64,000 nucleotides of DNA from Micavibrio aeruginosavorus ARL-13 (GTDB taxonomy: Bacteria > Pseudomonadota > Alphaproteobacteria > Micavibrionales > Micavibrionaceae). Both the position numbers and the translations under genes were made by a program. Shown here in pieces: positions 35,628-45,443 of this stretch. The DNA lies in contig NC_016026.1 in the NCBI RefSeq assembly GCF_000226315.1, forward strand, positions 1,054,001 to 1,118,000, in the 5' to 3' direction. The notes beneath the pieces were generated by a model. The model was not told where the DNA came from. It was given only the letters and a program-made list of their open reading frames with translations, and did not search any database. The stretch's first letter is position 1. Every line of letters begins with the position of its first letter.

Positions 35628-35850
35628 TCAACATTCCTTTTGTTTAGACTTCGTGCGCCATACCAGCCCTTGCCAGTACGACGTGTTTGTAGAAAGACGC
35701 AATTTTTGCGCGGGGGAGGGGTTCGGTGGACAATAAAAAACAGGGGGGCCCGACGGAATGGATAACCTGTGCTTTACAGTCGACCGCACGCCACCTCCGG
35801 ACCTTGCGCCAACTGAGCTTTTTAATGCCATGGGGGGCGCAGGAAGTCAA
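35628..35850 (-). promoter_or_regulatory. Candidate promoter and structured leader of pnp
   Basis: On the minus strand, TTGACT (35850-35845) and CATTAA (35827-35822) are separated by 17 bases. The predicted transcript would have a leader of about 190-200 nt before the pnp ATG. It contains the hairpins CTGT-aaagc-ACAG and CGCAA-aaa-TTGCG and a run GGGCCCCCCTGTTTTTT that could be a weak terminator. It may hold an autoregulatory element, as in E. coli pnp, or a small RNA. The intergenic span 35628-35914 has no gene I can support. Confidence 0.4.
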
Positions 35851-35914
35851 AGAAAAACAAGGATTTTTGGCCTAAAACCCCCGCCATTTAGGCCTTTTGG
35901 TGGGGATATGGCAA

Positions 35915-37294
35915 TTATGGGCTGGGACTGGGGGCCTGAGCGGTATTTTTGCCCCGGATCAGCGAATCCAGCAGACCCTGGCCCAGCATCAGTCCGCCAA
36001 TATACAATTTGCGTTCCAGATCCGGGCGGCGCTTTTCATCATTGTGCAGGGCGTGGCGCCAGACTTCCAGTTGGTTCATTACACCGTGCAAGGGCACCTG
36101 TCCGTGTTTTGCAGCTTCTGCAATGGACCGGGCAAAGGCGTTATGAATGGCCTGTTTTTCCGTTTTCGATGTCCTGTTCAAAATATCGTCAATTGATGGC
36201 GGAACATTATCCGGGCGCATAATAACGCGCTCACGGGTTTCAACCGTTACACGGGCTTTGGCCTGCTCGGTGCGGGCTTTGTATTCATTGATGAAAGTGG
36301 ACGATCCTTTCCCGGTGCCCAGATAGCTGACCATGGCGTTCACGTCTGCGGGCTTTAGGGCATGTTTGTGCGTAATGTCCGCGGCGATCCGACCAATATC
36401 ATTCAGGCTGTAGGATTTGAGTGTTTTTGATCCGACGGAGCGAATATGCGCCATCGCGGCGTCATGCCCCGGCGTCGTGTAATAAATCGCCGCTGTGTAA
36501 AATTCCGCATCGGATTCACGGCGATAAATCGACATCATTTCCGGTGCCTTCCAGCGTGAGCTGACGGCGCGAATATCTGCCGTTTGCTGCATAATGGCGT
36601 GGTCACCTTGTGCGGCCATGGTCAATGTGGCGGCGACATCGGCAAACATTTCGGACCGGTGAATGGCCAGCGCGCGCTCAAACGCTGCGTCTTTGTGGAT
36701 TTTTTTCCGTTCAACGACAAATTCCTGATCCAGACAGTGCCACACTTCATGCCAGACACTGCGCTTCATCATCATATAAGGGCCGGGATTGATGGTTGGG
36801 GTCAGGCGGTATTTGCCCGCCTCGCCAATCCATTTTTCGACCAGGCTTTGTGATGACAGATCCGCATTTTCCGCGATCACAACGCATTTATTTTGCTCAT
36901 CCAGATGAAAGGCCTGCGGGTTCAAGCTGCTGGGCCCGTAACTCGATCCCATACCCAGACGGATCGATGAAAATTTCTTATGCGGCAGGTCCGGGACGGT
37001 GCTTTGCATGTAATAAAACAGGCGGCGTTCATACGGGATTGGTTCGCTGCGCGTTTGGATTTTGACGTAGTCGTTGTTGATAATCAAAACCTCGGGCAGG
37101 CGGGGTTTGGTTTTTGCGTAGGTGTTGGCCTGGTCTTGAATATCATCCAGAATGGTGGTCAGGGTTGTTGTGCCGGTTGGCCGCGTATCGGCATCGGCCG
37201 TCGCGGGGGCAACCCCTGCCATGGCCATGAACACAATCGACACGCCGCCCAAGGTTCGGCGCAGGCTTTTGATCGCCTTGGATGATGGCTGCAT
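35915..37294 (-). CDS. Exported HExxH metallopeptidase-like protein
   Basis: A 459-residue protein with an N-terminal signal (TLGGVSIVFMAMAGVAPATA). SVWHEVWHCLDQEF carries the zinc-binding HEVWH. About 30 residues later, AIHRSEMFADVAATL provides a candidate third ligand Glu, as in gluzincin-type enzymes. The C-terminal third is helical and polar. No named peptidase family was recognised. The expected action is in the periplasm or outside the cell. It stands alone between pnp and the divergently transcribed gpmA. Confidence 0.72.
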   Translation of the reverse strand: MQPSSKAIKSLRRTLGGVSIVFMAMAGVAPATADADTRPTGTTTLTTILDDIQDQANTYAKTKPRLPEVLIINNDYVKIQTRSEPIPYERRLFYYMQSTVPDLPHKKFSSIRLGMGSSYGPSSLNPQAFHLDEQNKCVVIAENADLSSQSLVEKWIGEAGKYRLTPTINPGPYMMMKRSVWHEVWHCLDQEFVVERKKIHKDAAFERALAIHRSEMFADVAATLTMAAQGDHAIMQQTADIRAVSSRWKAPEMMSIYRRESDAEFYTAAIYYTTPGHDAAMAHIRSVGSKTLKSYSLNDIGRIAADITHKHALKPADVNAMVSYLGTGKGSSTFINEYKARTEQAKARVTVETRERVIMRPDNVPPSIDDILNRTSKTEKQAIHNAFARSIAEAAKHGQVPLHGVMNQLEVWRHALHNDEKRRPDLERKLYIGGLMLGQGLLDSLIRGKNTAQAPSPSP

Positions 37295-37420
37295 TGAACG
37301 CTCCCTGTATTCTTTTTATAATTTGGATCAAAAGTGTTATATAAAAATGGTTGCCATGTCATGGTTTTATGACATCTCTTTGATTTTCCTGATTTTTCTT
37401 GCCTGATAAGGGGATAACAT

Positions 37421-38056
37421 ATGAACACGCTCGTCCTGCTGCGCCATGGTCAAAGCCAATGGAACCTGGAAAACCGCTTCACCGGTTTCCACGATATCGA
37501 CCTGAGCGATCTGGGTCGTGAAGAAGCACGTCAGGCGGGTCTGCGCCTGAAGGCGGCGGGCATTCAGTTTGATCAGGTGTTTACCAGCACATTGCAACGC
37601 GCTGGCCATACGGCGGAAATTGCGCTGACCAATGCGGGGCAGGCGGATTTGCTGAACACCATGATCCGCCACGATGATTTGCGCGAGCGTGATTACGGCG
37701 ATCTGACCGGATTGAACAAGGATGAAACCCGCGCGAAATTTGGCGATGAACAGGTGCATATTTGGCGCCGGTCCTATGACGTCAACCCGCCGGGTGGGGA
37801 GTCGTTGAAGGACGTGGTCGAAAACCGCGTGCGCCCGTATTACAACGCGAACATCAAACCGCTGGTCGATGGTGGCAAAAACGTATTGATTGCCGCCCAC
37901 GGCAATTCACTGCGCGGTATCCTGATCGTTCTGGGCGCGGAAACGCCGGAGACCATCAACGCCGCCGAAATGGAAACGGGCGTTCCGTTGGTGTTTGAAA
38001 TGGAAAACGGCAAAATCCTGAAGCGTTATGCGTTGAAAGAAGCGCCGGCGGCTTAA
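37421..38056 (+). CDS. gpmA: 2,3-bisphosphoglycerate-dependent phosphoglycerate mutase
   Basis: A 211-residue glycolytic enzyme interconverting 3- and 2-phosphoglycerate. The phosphohistidine motif LVLLRHGQSQWNLENRFTGF, the acid/base segment LRERDYGDLTGLNKDE and the second His in VLIAAHGNSLRG are present. It is shorter than the 250-residue E. coli enzyme, lacking the C-terminal region as in other alphaproteobacteria. An AAGGGGA site precedes the ATG. A class A palindrome follows as a likely terminator. Confidence 0.95.
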   Translation: MNTLVLLRHGQSQWNLENRFTGFHDIDLSDLGREEARQAGLRLKAAGIQFDQVFTSTLQRAGHTAEIALTNAGQADLLNTMIRHDDLRERDYGDLTGLNKDETRAKFGDEQVHIWRRSYDVNPPGGESLKDVVENRVRPYYNANIKPLVDGGKNVLIAAHGNSLRGILIVLGAETPETINAAEMETGVPLVFEMENGKILKRYALKEAPAA

Positions 38057-38070
38057 CGGCCTCCTGGAAT

Positions 38071-38138
38071 GTCATCCCGGCGAAAGCCGGGATCTTCCAG
38101 CCATAATGGACGAAGACCCCGGCTTTCGCCGGGGTGAC
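38071..38138. repeat. Palindromic intergenic repeat, class A
   Basis: The two stems are identical to those of the copy at 25543-25610, but the 22-base centre is in reverse orientation (cttccagccataatgg here, ccattatggctggaag there). It lies between convergent gpmA and the acyl-CoA dehydrogenase gene, where it may also terminate transcription. Confidence 0.93.
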
Positions 38139-38148
38139 GAAGTGTTAT

Positions 38149-39903
38149 TTAAACCGGAGCAGGGCCGTTGGGCCCCGTTTTCTTGGCCGGGGTTGGGGCG
38201 GGCGAAACAACACCGCGGACCAGCCGGTTGAAATCATCGGCCAGCGTATCGACATTGTAACCCGCTGGCTTGATCTGGCCGAACGTCGTTTCGGCCAGTT
38301 TTTGCAGGGCCAGAGACTTCGTGTTGTCGTTATGATGTTTCAATTCCCATGCGGCTTCACGCGCCATCAGGGCGTAGGTCAGAATATCCGCCGCCGCATC
38401 CAGAATTTCATCCGCGACAAATTCTGCCGTTTGCGGGTTCTTGACCAGATCACCCATCATTCCGGCAATCTCGGCGCTTTTGCGTTTCAGCAAGGCGCGT
38501 TCGGTTTTCATTTCCGACGGCAAGGCTTTGGTGATGGCGTTCAGGTTTTTGATAAAGCTTTCAGCACCTTTTTCCGGGCCGAGGATCACACGGGTCAGTT
38601 CCAGGGCCTGAATTTGGCGTGGGCCTTCCCACACCTGTAAAACCAGCGCATCGCGCATCAACCGTTCGGTCGGCCAATCGGCGGTATAACCATTTCCGCC
38701 CACCATCTGCACGGCGATATTCGCGGATTTTACGGCCAGATCGGCGGTGCGGTATTTGGCGATGGCCGTAACCATACGCATCCAGCTGTACGCGGCGGCA
38801 TCGTTATCTTGTGACATATCGAAACTGTGCGCCGCTTCGAAGGCGAGGGCGCAGGCCGCCATCCAATCCACACTCATCCCGATCATGTGTTTCTGGTTCA
38901 TCGGGCGGTCGGACAGGGCTTTGCCAAAGGTTTCGCGGTTATCCATCCAGCAGCGCACTTCCAGCAACGCGCGGTGGGCAACACCGGCGGCTGACATGGC
39001 GTTGTGAACGCGGCTGTAACCAAGCGCTTCCATCATCACACGCAGCCCATGCGGCGGTGGGACCAGTTCGACGGCATACGCATCACCCAGCAACAATTCC
39101 GCTGTGGCCAGCGCACGCGTGCCCAGTTTCTCTTTCAATTTTGTAACGTGGTACGAATTCGGTTTGGTCCAGTCTTTGTCAACATGGCTGGGCACCAGAT
39201 ACAGGCCCAGACCTTTGGCGCCCGTCGTTCCTTCCGCGCGGGCGGTGGCAACGGCCAGGCCGGAGGAGGCGTTGGACGCAAACCATTTCTGGCCGTTCAG
39301 ACGGTATGATCCATCAAAATGTTTGCGGGCGGTTGTTGTGGTGTTGGCCACGTCGCTACCGCTGTGTTTTTCCGTGGCCCATGTGCCCCCGGTTTTGGCT
39401 AGCCCGTCCATGCGCGTGGATTCATGCAGGAAGCGTTTTTTTACGTCATCGCTGCCGTATTTATTCACGACATACGCAACGGCCCCGGTCATGGTGACGG
39501 GGCAGTGGGTGGAGATATCCGTTTGCGACAGCAGATAGCCCATAACGAAGGACAGGCTGTGTGGTTCCGGGTTCTTATCCTGAAACGCCAACCCAATCAC
39601 GCCACGGCGATAAATTTCAATCTGGGCATCTTCGTATGCCGGGTTGAACACAACGCGGCCCGTGCGTTCACCGGGTTTTCCGGCGGGAATAATGTCATGC
39701 ACCAATTTTGGTGGGGCGTGGCGGTCGCTATATTCTGCTTGCACATCCAGTTCATTGCCAACCCAAGCGCCCAGATCGTTCAGGCGCCCTTGTTGGCGTT
39801 TGAGCATTTGCGGGTTTGTGCGCTCCAGAAAATATTTCACGTTCTGGTCCAGCGCATAAAAATTCAAACCCCGTGTCACCGGGGGCATTTTGTCGGATGC
39901 CAT
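38149..39903 (-). CDS. Acyl-CoA dehydrogenase family protein (AidB-like)
   Basis: A 584-residue flavoprotein. FAD contacts occur in TGGTWATEKHSGSDVANTTT and RLNGQKWFASNASSGLAV. The C-terminal domain contains ALGYSRVHNAMSAAGVAHRA, and IAVQMVGGNGYTADWPTERL with RDALVLQVWEGPRQIQAL. The first ~130 residues (HDIIPAGKPGERTGRVVFNP) and overall length are like AidB/isovaleryl-CoA-dehydrogenase relatives rather than short-chain enzymes. A C-terminal Pro-rich tail is present. It is probably catabolic or stress-linked; the substrate is not determinable. AGAGAGG precedes ATG 39903. Confidence 0.92.
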   Translation of the reverse strand: MASDKMPPVTRGLNFYALDQNVKYFLERTNPQMLKRQQGRLNDLGAWVGNELDVQAEYSDRHAPPKLVHDIIPAGKPGERTGRVVFNPAYEDAQIEIYRRGVIGLAFQDKNPEPHSLSFVMGYLLSQTDISTHCPVTMTGAVAYVVNKYGSDDVKKRFLHESTRMDGLAKTGGTWATEKHSGSDVANTTTTARKHFDGSYRLNGQKWFASNASSGLAVATARAEGTTGAKGLGLYLVPSHVDKDWTKPNSYHVTKLKEKLGTRALATAELLLGDAYAVELVPPPHGLRVMMEALGYSRVHNAMSAAGVAHRALLEVRCWMDNRETFGKALSDRPMNQKHMIGMSVDWMAACALAFEAAHSFDMSQDNDAAAYSWMRMVTAIAKYRTADLAVKSANIAVQMVGGNGYTADWPTERLMRDALVLQVWEGPRQIQALELTRVILGPEKGAESFIKNLNAITKALPSEMKTERALLKRKSAEIAGMMGDLVKNPQTAEFVADEILDAAADILTYALMAREAAWELKHHNDNTKSLALQKLAETTFGQIKPAGYNVDTLADDFNRLVRGVVSPAPTPAKKTGPNGPAPV

Positions 39904-40006
39904 GACAACGACCTCTCTGCCTATCCATTATAGCCCCTTTTCGGGGTCTTATTGATCAAATATGACCGTCATTGTTCATGGACAGGCAGGGAAATGCAAC
40001 CCGGTT

Positions 40007-40774
40007 TTAGACGGGCCGCAGGATCATTTCCTTGGTCGATTTTTTCCATCCGCTGATCACATAACCTTGATCCAGCATGGATTTTTGGGTTTCGATGTCG
40101 TGAATGGGGCAGGTTTTGCATCCCGGGGCAACCGCATTAAAGGCTTGGGTCAGCCGTTTTTTCTCAATATTCGGGATGGTTTCGTGGACGTTGTAGACAA
40201 CGGTTCCATCGGATGGATCAACGCCAATGCTGGGGATTTCCATGCCGTGGTCCAAGAAAGTGGCCCAGCTGGCGATGTTGTTCACATCTACTTCGGCCAG
40301 GGCGTGGCCTTTGTCTGCTTTCACGCCGTAGTTCAGCCATGCCTTGACCATGCCGTGCATCAGGCCATTGTTCCGATAGCTGGGCAAGACGGTGACGCCC
40401 TGTATCAGGGTGATGCTGTCCGGTGCACCAACGGGGGCCATATCAACCATCCCGGTTTTGGGGTGTTCGATCGACGGGTTCAACACAATCGATTCACCAA
40501 CCAGTTTGCCATTGTGCAAAACGCCCAAAACCGTGTTGCCGTGGTTCCGGTTGAAATGATCAACGAAGAACGAGGCTGGCTTGGGCAACATGAAGGCTTT
40601 TTCTTCCGCGCTCAGCATTTGAATGGCTTTATTATGCAGGGCGATGATGTCCGACAGGTGCGTTCTGTCCAGTTGGATGACGTTATACGCGCTGCCATCC
40701 CGCATCGTACCTTCGTGCAGGACTGCGCAATCATTGAACGGGGTTTTGACTTTTTTGAATGCTTGTACCGACAT
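40007..40774 (-). CDS. GNAT-type N-acetyltransferase-like protein
   Basis: A 255-residue protein. Residues ~35-175 have the GNAT layout: NVIQLDRTHLSDIIALHNKA at the start, NTVLGVLHNGKLVGESIVLN for strand 4, and QGVTVLPSYRNNGLMHGMVK as the acetyl-CoA pyrophosphate loop (R-x-x-G-L replaces the usual Q/RxxGxG/A). The C-terminal ~60 residues carry PGCKTCPIHD, a possible metal or disulfide site. The substrate is unknown. AGAGGAAAAAAC is the ribosome binding site. It sits between rpsO and the acyl-CoA dehydrogenase gene on the same strand. Confidence 0.75.
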   Translation of the reverse strand: MSVQAFKKVKTPFNDCAVLHEGTMRDGSAYNVIQLDRTHLSDIIALHNKAIQMLSAEEKAFMLPKPASFFVDHFNRNHGNTVLGVLHNGKLVGESIVLNPSIEHPKTGMVDMAPVGAPDSITLIQGVTVLPSYRNNGLMHGMVKAWLNYGVKADKGHALAEVDVNNIASWATFLDHGMEIPSIGVDPSDGTVVYNVHETIPNIEKKRLTQAFNAVAPGCKTCPIHDIETQKSMLDQGYVISGWKKSTKEMILRPV

Positions 40775-41010
40775 TGTTTTTTCCTCTGTGTGCGATCGAA
40801 AGATAAGTGCGCATCCGCCTGGCCCATCTGGATCAGGAAGCGGAGAGGAAAGGGATGTCAGGAAGTTTGATTAGGCCTGCACCGCACGATCCGCAACGCC
40901 CTGAGCCAACAGGGGGCGGTTTGTACGTCGTGCGCGTCGGATCGCGCTATGCGGTGCGGTTGCGTTTTGCATGGGGGGATTAAACATCAAAACGGGCAGG
41001 GTTGGGAAGA

Positions 41011-41051
41011 AAAAAATAAAACGGCCCGAAACCAAGTGGTTCGGACCGTTT
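41011..41051 (-). terminator. Intrinsic terminator after rpsO
   Basis: On the minus strand, AAACGGTCCGAACCA-CTT-GGTTTCGGGCCGTTT is followed by TATTTTTT. It begins 22 bases after the rpsO stop. The 300 bases between rpsO and the GNAT gene hold only this structure. Confidence 0.9.
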
Positions 41052-41073
41052 AAATTCTGCAATTCCAAAGGAA

Positions 41074-41352
41074 TTAGCGGCGGATACCCAGCTTTTCGAT
41101 CAGCGTTTGGTAGCGGCCTTCGTCCTTTGCCTTGACGTAGTCCAGCAGTTTACGGCGCTTGGCTACCAGAGCCAGCAAGCCACGACGGCTGGACATGTCT
41201 TTCTTGTGGGACTGCATGTGCTCGGACAGATAGTTGATACGGTCTGTCATCACGGCAATTTGCACTTCCGGTGATCCTGTGTCGCCTTTTTTCGTTTGGT
41301 TTTTGGCGATGACGTCCTTTTTACGGGCGGCGGTGTTCATGTTATTCGACAT
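41074..41352 (-). CDS. rpsO: 30S ribosomal protein uS15
   Basis: A 92-residue primary 16S rRNA-binding protein. The family core is complete: [40 protein letters not shown] and [20 protein letters not shown]. It follows truB after 19 bases and ends at a strong terminator, so the operon stops here instead of running on into pnp. Confidence 0.98.
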   Translation of the reverse strand: MSNNMNTAARKKDVIAKNQTKKGDTGSPEVQIAVMTDRINYLSEHMQSHKKDMSSRRGLLALVAKRRKLLDYVKAKDEGRYQTLIEKLGIRR

Positions 41353-41371
41353 CGTTTTCTCCGATCATTTT

Positions 41372-42313
41372 TTAAAGGTTCAGTACGCGAAGCGGCTGAA
41401 TATCGATGCCGTCGATGTTCACAAGCGCAACAGGTGTGCCATTGAACAGCGCCAGCGCCGTCACGGGGTTGGATTTATCGGGAACCACGCCGGCCCGGTG
41501 GAGTCGATCCACATCAGGACGGGAGATGAACGATAAAACCTGTCCGTTCTTCAACCGTGCTGCTTCCCTTTCGTTCAGATCCAGAGCCGGGATGTCGTCT
41601 AGCACCGTCTGAACAGGAAGAAGCATGTCTTCAAGGGGCGGAATTTGGCTGGAATCCGCCGAGAAATCAAGAGAAATCGCATTGTTTACGGTAAAAGGCC
41701 CAACTTGATCCCGGCGCAGGGCGGAGATATAGCCCACAGACCCCAGTTCCAGCGCCAAATCCCGGCCCAGGGAGCGGATATAGGTCCCCTTGCCGCAGAC
41801 ACAGCGGAAATCGGCCTCATCGCCCCGGAGGGCCAATAATTCGAGGGAATCAATGCGGACGGCCCGGGGGGCCAGATCCACGTCCTCACCTGCACGGGCC
41901 AGGTCATAGGCCCGTTGCCCGTCAATTTTCAGGGCGGAGAAGCGGGGCGGCAGCTGGTCAATCGTGCCAATAAAACGGGGCAGGATGGCGCGGATGGCAT
42001 CTTCGGTCGGGCGGATGTCCGATGTGGCGATCACCTCGCCCTCGGCATCGTCGGTGGAGCGTTGTTCGCCGAACCGGACCGTGAAGCTATAGGTTTTTGT
42101 GTGATCCATGCAAAAGGCGATGGTTTTGGTGGCTTCGCCCAGGGCGATCGGCAAAATGCCGCTGGCCAACGGGTCGAGCGTTCCGCCATGGCCAATCTTC
42201 TGGGCATTCAACAGCCAGCGCAATTTCCCCACAACTTGCGTTGAGGTCACGCCCAACGGTTTATCAACCGCAATCCAGCCGTGAATGGGAATGCCTTTTT
42301 TACGTCGGGCCAT
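41372..42313 (-). CDS. truB: tRNA pseudouridine(55) synthase
   Basis: A 313-residue enzyme making pseudouridine 55 in the T-loop of tRNAs. GWIAVDKPLGVTSTQVVGKL, IGHGGTLDPLASGILPIALG with the catalytic Asp, DQLPPRFSALKIDGQRAYDL and CGKGTYIRSLGRDLALELG are all family signatures. The C-terminal PUA-like part (LNEREAARLKNGQVLSFI) is present. The start is 5 bases after the rbfA stop. Confidence 0.97.
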   Translation of the reverse strand: MARRKKGIPIHGWIAVDKPLGVTSTQVVGKLRWLLNAQKIGHGGTLDPLASGILPIALGEATKTIAFCMDHTKTYSFTVRFGEQRSTDDAEGEVIATSDIRPTEDAIRAILPRFIGTIDQLPPRFSALKIDGQRAYDLARAGEDVDLAPRAVRIDSLELLALRGDEADFRCVCGKGTYIRSLGRDLALELGSVGYISALRRDQVGPFTVNNAISLDFSADSSQIPPLEDMLLPVQTVLDDIPALDLNEREAARLKNGQVLSFISRPDVDRLHRAGVVPDKSNPVTALALFNGTPVALVNIDGIDIQPLRVLNL

Positions 42314-42318
42314 TGGCG

Positions 42319-42765
42319 TTATTGGTCGGTGTCGGATTCTTGATCCGCTTCATCGCCATCTTCACTGGGGGCTTGGTACCCGTAACGGTCCGTTTCCGGC
42401 AATGATCCGATCAGCGTTTCAATCCGCAGGGCCTGATCAAAAGTTTTGTCCATGATGAACCGAACCTTGGGCGTGAATTTCAAATCCAGCTTGCGGCCAA
42501 TATCACGTTGGAAAATGGCGGCGGAATCGTTCAATGCGGGCAACATTTCATCCATGTTGCCGCCACCCAGGGCCAGAACATAGGCCGTTGCGTGTTTCAA
42601 ATCGGGGCTGACGCGCACCTCGGTCACGGTCACGATTGCGGACGCGTCGAACAGCAGGGGGTCGTCAAAACGCCCCTGCCGCAACGTTTCCGAAATCACG
42701 TGGCGGAGTTGTTCGCCAACACGCAACATGCGTTGCGATGGTTCCGATGCTTTGTGCTTCCGCAT
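42319..42765 (-). CDS. rbfA: 30S ribosome-binding factor A
   Basis: A 148-residue cold-shock-type assembly factor that binds the small subunit near the 5' end of 16S rRNA. It starts at MRKHKASEPSQRMLRVGEQL, with the characteristic TVTEVRVSPDLKHATAYVLA and KLDLKFTPKVRFIMDKTFDQ. The C-terminus is an acidic tail (EDGDEADQESDTDQ). ATG 42765 lies 5 bases after the infB stop; upstream in-frame codons would overlap infB. Confidence 0.95.
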   Translation of the reverse strand: MRKHKASEPSQRMLRVGEQLRHVISETLRQGRFDDPLLFDASAIVTVTEVRVSPDLKHATAYVLALGGGNMDEMLPALNDSAAIFQRDIGRKLDLKFTPKVRFIMDKTFDQALRIETLIGSLPETDRYGYQAPSEDGDEADQESDTDQ

Positions 42766-42770
42766 GCCGA

Positions 42771-45443
42771 TTAACCCACCGTCCGGGCTTCGGATACGAT
42801 ATCGAAGCATTCGATAACGTCACCGTCTTTGATGTCGTCATAGTTTTCGAACGCCATACCGCATTCCATACCTTCTTTGACTTCTTTGACTTCGTCTTTG
42901 AAGCGTTTGAGGGTTTTGAGCGTGCCTTCGTGAATAACCACATCGTCGCGGAGCAGGCGGACCTTGGATCCGCGTTTGACCACGCCGTTGGTAATCATAC
43001 AGCCAGCAACCTTGCCCACCTTGGTGATGTTGAACACTTGGCGGATCGAAGCCTGGCCCAGATATTCTTCGCGCAGGTTCGGGGCCAACATGCCAGACAG
43101 GATCGCTTTCGCATCATCGATGATGTTGTAAATGATGCTGTAGTAACGGATGTTCACACCGTCGCGTTCGGCCAATGTGCGGGCCTGAGCGTTGGCGCGG
43201 ACGTTAAAGCCGATAATCATGGCGTTGGATGCCTTCGCCAGAATGATATCGGATTCGGTGATCCCGCCCACACCGGAGTGCAGAACGCGGACCATAACAT
43301 CCGGGTTGTCTTCGGAAATTTTCTGCAGTGAACCGGCAATCGCTTCGACAGAACCATGCACGTCGGCTTTGATAACGACGGGCAGGGTGGTTTTTTCGCC
43401 TTCCTTCGCGGCGGCAATCATCTGTTCCAGCGAATTGGTGCGGCGGGCGATGGATGCTGCGGCCTGTTCACGTTTCTTGCGCGCACGATAGGCGGCAATT
43501 TCACGGGCGCGGGCGTCATCTTCGACCACGTTGATTTTATCACCAGCTTCCGGCGCGCCTTGCAGACCCAGAACCTCAACCGGCTGGCCCGGCAGGGCTT
43601 GTTTGACCGAGTTCCCACGATCATCCAACAGGGCACGAACGCGACCCGATTCCGCACCGGCAACGAAAATGTCACCAACGCGCAACGTGCCGTTTTCGAC
43701 CAGAACCGTGGCCACGTTCCCGCGCCCTTGTTCCAGCTTCGCTTCGACCACTGTACCATTGGCACGACGGTTCGGGTTGGCGCGCAGGTTCAGCATTTCA
43801 GCCTGCAACAGGATGGTTTCTTCCAGTTTGTCCAGGTTGATTTTCTTCTTCGCGGACAATTCAACGGCCATGGTGTCGCCGCCCATTTCTTCCAGAACGA
43901 TTTCGTGCTGGAGCAAGTCCTGGCGCACTTTGTTCGGGTTTGCATCGGGCAGGTCGATTTTGTTGATGGCCACGATAATCGGCACACCGGCGGCTTTGGC
44001 GTGGTTAATCGCCTCAATCGTTTGCGGCATGATGGAATCGTTTGCGGCAACAACCAGCACGACAATGTCGGTCACGTTGGCACCACGGGCCCGCATTTCG
44101 GTAAAGGCGGCGTGGCCCGGTGTATCCAGGAACGTGATTTTGTGACCCGACGGCATCGTAACCTGGTACGCACCGATGTGCTGGGTAATACCACCGGCTT
44201 CGCCCGCGACCACATCGGTGGCGCGCAAGGCGTCGAGCAGGGAGGTTTTACCATGGTCAACGTGACCCATGATGGTGACAACCGGCGGACGCGGCAACAG
44301 ATCGCCTTCGGTGTCCGTATCGCCTTCAATCCCGATTTCAACGTCGCCTTCGGTGACGCGTTTGATGGTGTGGCCGAATTCGGTCACGATCAATTCGGCG
44401 GTGTCGGCATCAATCGTTTGGGTAATGGTGGCCATGACGCCCAGTTTCATCAGGGCTTTCACGACGTCAGAGCTGCGCTCCGTCATACGGTTGGCCAGTT
44501 CCTGGACCGTAATAAATTCCGGCAAAACCACTTCGCGCAGGACTTTTTGCTGCGGCTCGGCGGTCATGGAGCGGTGGGCTTTGGCGCGGGCGCGGCGCGT
44601 GGCGGCCAGGGACCGTCCACGCTGTTCCATCACGTCTTCGCTCAGCGCTTTCTGAACGGTCAGACGGCCCGGGTTCCAGTTGCGGTCCTGGTCGCCACGG
44701 CGTGACGGCGGGGCCTTCACGCTCGCCTTCTTCATGCGTTCGCGATAGCTTTCTTCTTCCTGTTCATCTTCGCTGAAGCTCGGACGGCCAGCAGCACCCG
44801 GACGGGCGGATTCACGCATGATATCTTGCGCGGCTGCATTGCTCGGGCCACGGGTGTGCTCCGTGGTGGAGGCGTGGCGGCGCTCATCGGCGCGTTTTTT
44901 CTGTTGCTCTTCCTCTTCAATACGCTGCAGTTCCTCCAGTTCGCGCTGGCGGGCCTGCTCGGCGGTTTCCGGCTGGGTCACAATCGCGGGCGCGGTCGGG
45001 GACCGGTATTCAACCGTTGTGCCGATGATGCTACGGTCGTCTTCATCTTCGCTGGCGTCGGCGCGGCGTTTGGATTCTTCTTCCGCGGCCTGTAGGGCGC
45101 GGATACGGGCTTCGCGCTCTTCGCTGGTCAATTGACGCAGGGCGGCCATCGTGCCGGCTGTATGGTCCTCGGCCTCAACATGGGCTTCGGTCGTCGGGCG
45201 GCTCATCGGCGCGGTGGTGGATCCGCTGCGCTTGCGGCGGACTTCCACGGCAACGGATTTCCCGCCGCGTGTTGGTTGGGCCGCGCGCGGGGCGGCTGCG
45301 CCACTGGCGGCGCCGCCCTTCAGGCTTAATGTTCCTTTGGAGCCAAGGCTGAGGGTGGATTTCTTTTCCGTGCCCTTGTCTGCGCCTGTGCCTTTTTCTT
45401 TACTATCCGTCATTCCTGTGCCTGTGCTTTCATCGTCAGTCAT
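42771..45443 (-). CDS. infB: Translation initiation factor IF-2
   Basis: An 890-residue GTPase that brings fMet-tRNA to the 30S subunit and promotes subunit joining. The N-terminal third is low-complexity and charged (a Glu/Arg-rich helix near residues 160-190). IF2_N ([20 protein letters not shown]) starts near 306 and the G domain near 387 ([46 protein letters not shown]). Domains II-IV follow, ending [15 protein letters not shown]. The ATG at 45443 overlaps the ylxR stop by 8 bases; an internal ATG ten codons later is an alternative. Confidence 0.98.
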   Translation of the reverse strand: MTDDESTGTGMTDSKEKGTGADKGTEKKSTLSLGSKGTLSLKGGAASGAAAPRAAQPTRGGKSVAVEVRRKRSGSTTAPMSRPTTEAHVEAEDHTAGTMAALRQLTSEEREARIRALQAAEEESKRRADASEDEDDRSIIGTTVEYRSPTAPAIVTQPETAEQARQRELEELQRIEEEEQQKKRADERRHASTTEHTRGPSNAAAQDIMRESARPGAAGRPSFSEDEQEEESYRERMKKASVKAPPSRRGDQDRNWNPGRLTVQKALSEDVMEQRGRSLAATRRARAKAHRSMTAEPQQKVLREVVLPEFITVQELANRMTERSSDVVKALMKLGVMATITQTIDADTAELIVTEFGHTIKRVTEGDVEIGIEGDTDTEGDLLPRPPVVTIMGHVDHGKTSLLDALRATDVVAGEAGGITQHIGAYQVTMPSGHKITFLDTPGHAAFTEMRARGANVTDIVVLVVAANDSIMPQTIEAINHAKAAGVPIIVAINKIDLPDANPNKVRQDLLQHEIVLEEMGGDTMAVELSAKKKINLDKLEETILLQAEMLNLRANPNRRANGTVVEAKLEQGRGNVATVLVENGTLRVGDIFVAGAESGRVRALLDDRGNSVKQALPGQPVEVLGLQGAPEAGDKINVVEDDARAREIAAYRARKKREQAAASIARRTNSLEQMIAAAKEGEKTTLPVVIKADVHGSVEAIAGSLQKISEDNPDVMVRVLHSGVGGITESDIILAKASNAMIIGFNVRANAQARTLAERDGVNIRYYSIIYNIIDDAKAILSGMLAPNLREEYLGQASIRQVFNITKVGKVAGCMITNGVVKRGSKVRLLRDDVVIHEGTLKTLKRFKDEVKEVKEGMECGMAFENYDDIKDGDVIECFDIVSEARTVG

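Noticed and set aside
33528-35765. Long plus-strand frames opposite pnp, and similar ones opposite infB and nusA
   Set aside because: They mirror highly biased codons of pnp, infB and nusA; the translated products are low-complexity and match nothing.
35750-35830. tRNA-like phrases on the minus strand (AGCTCAGTTGGCGC, CTGTAAA, GGTTATCCATTCC)
   Set aside because: No D-stem partner GAGC, the anticodon stem does not pair, and the T-loop consensus TTCRA is absent; a cloverleaf cannot be formed.
40871-40987. Short minus-strand frame starting MFNPPMQNATAPHS
   Set aside because: It lies directly after the rpsO terminator, has no ribosome binding site and no resemblance to a known protein; probably chance.
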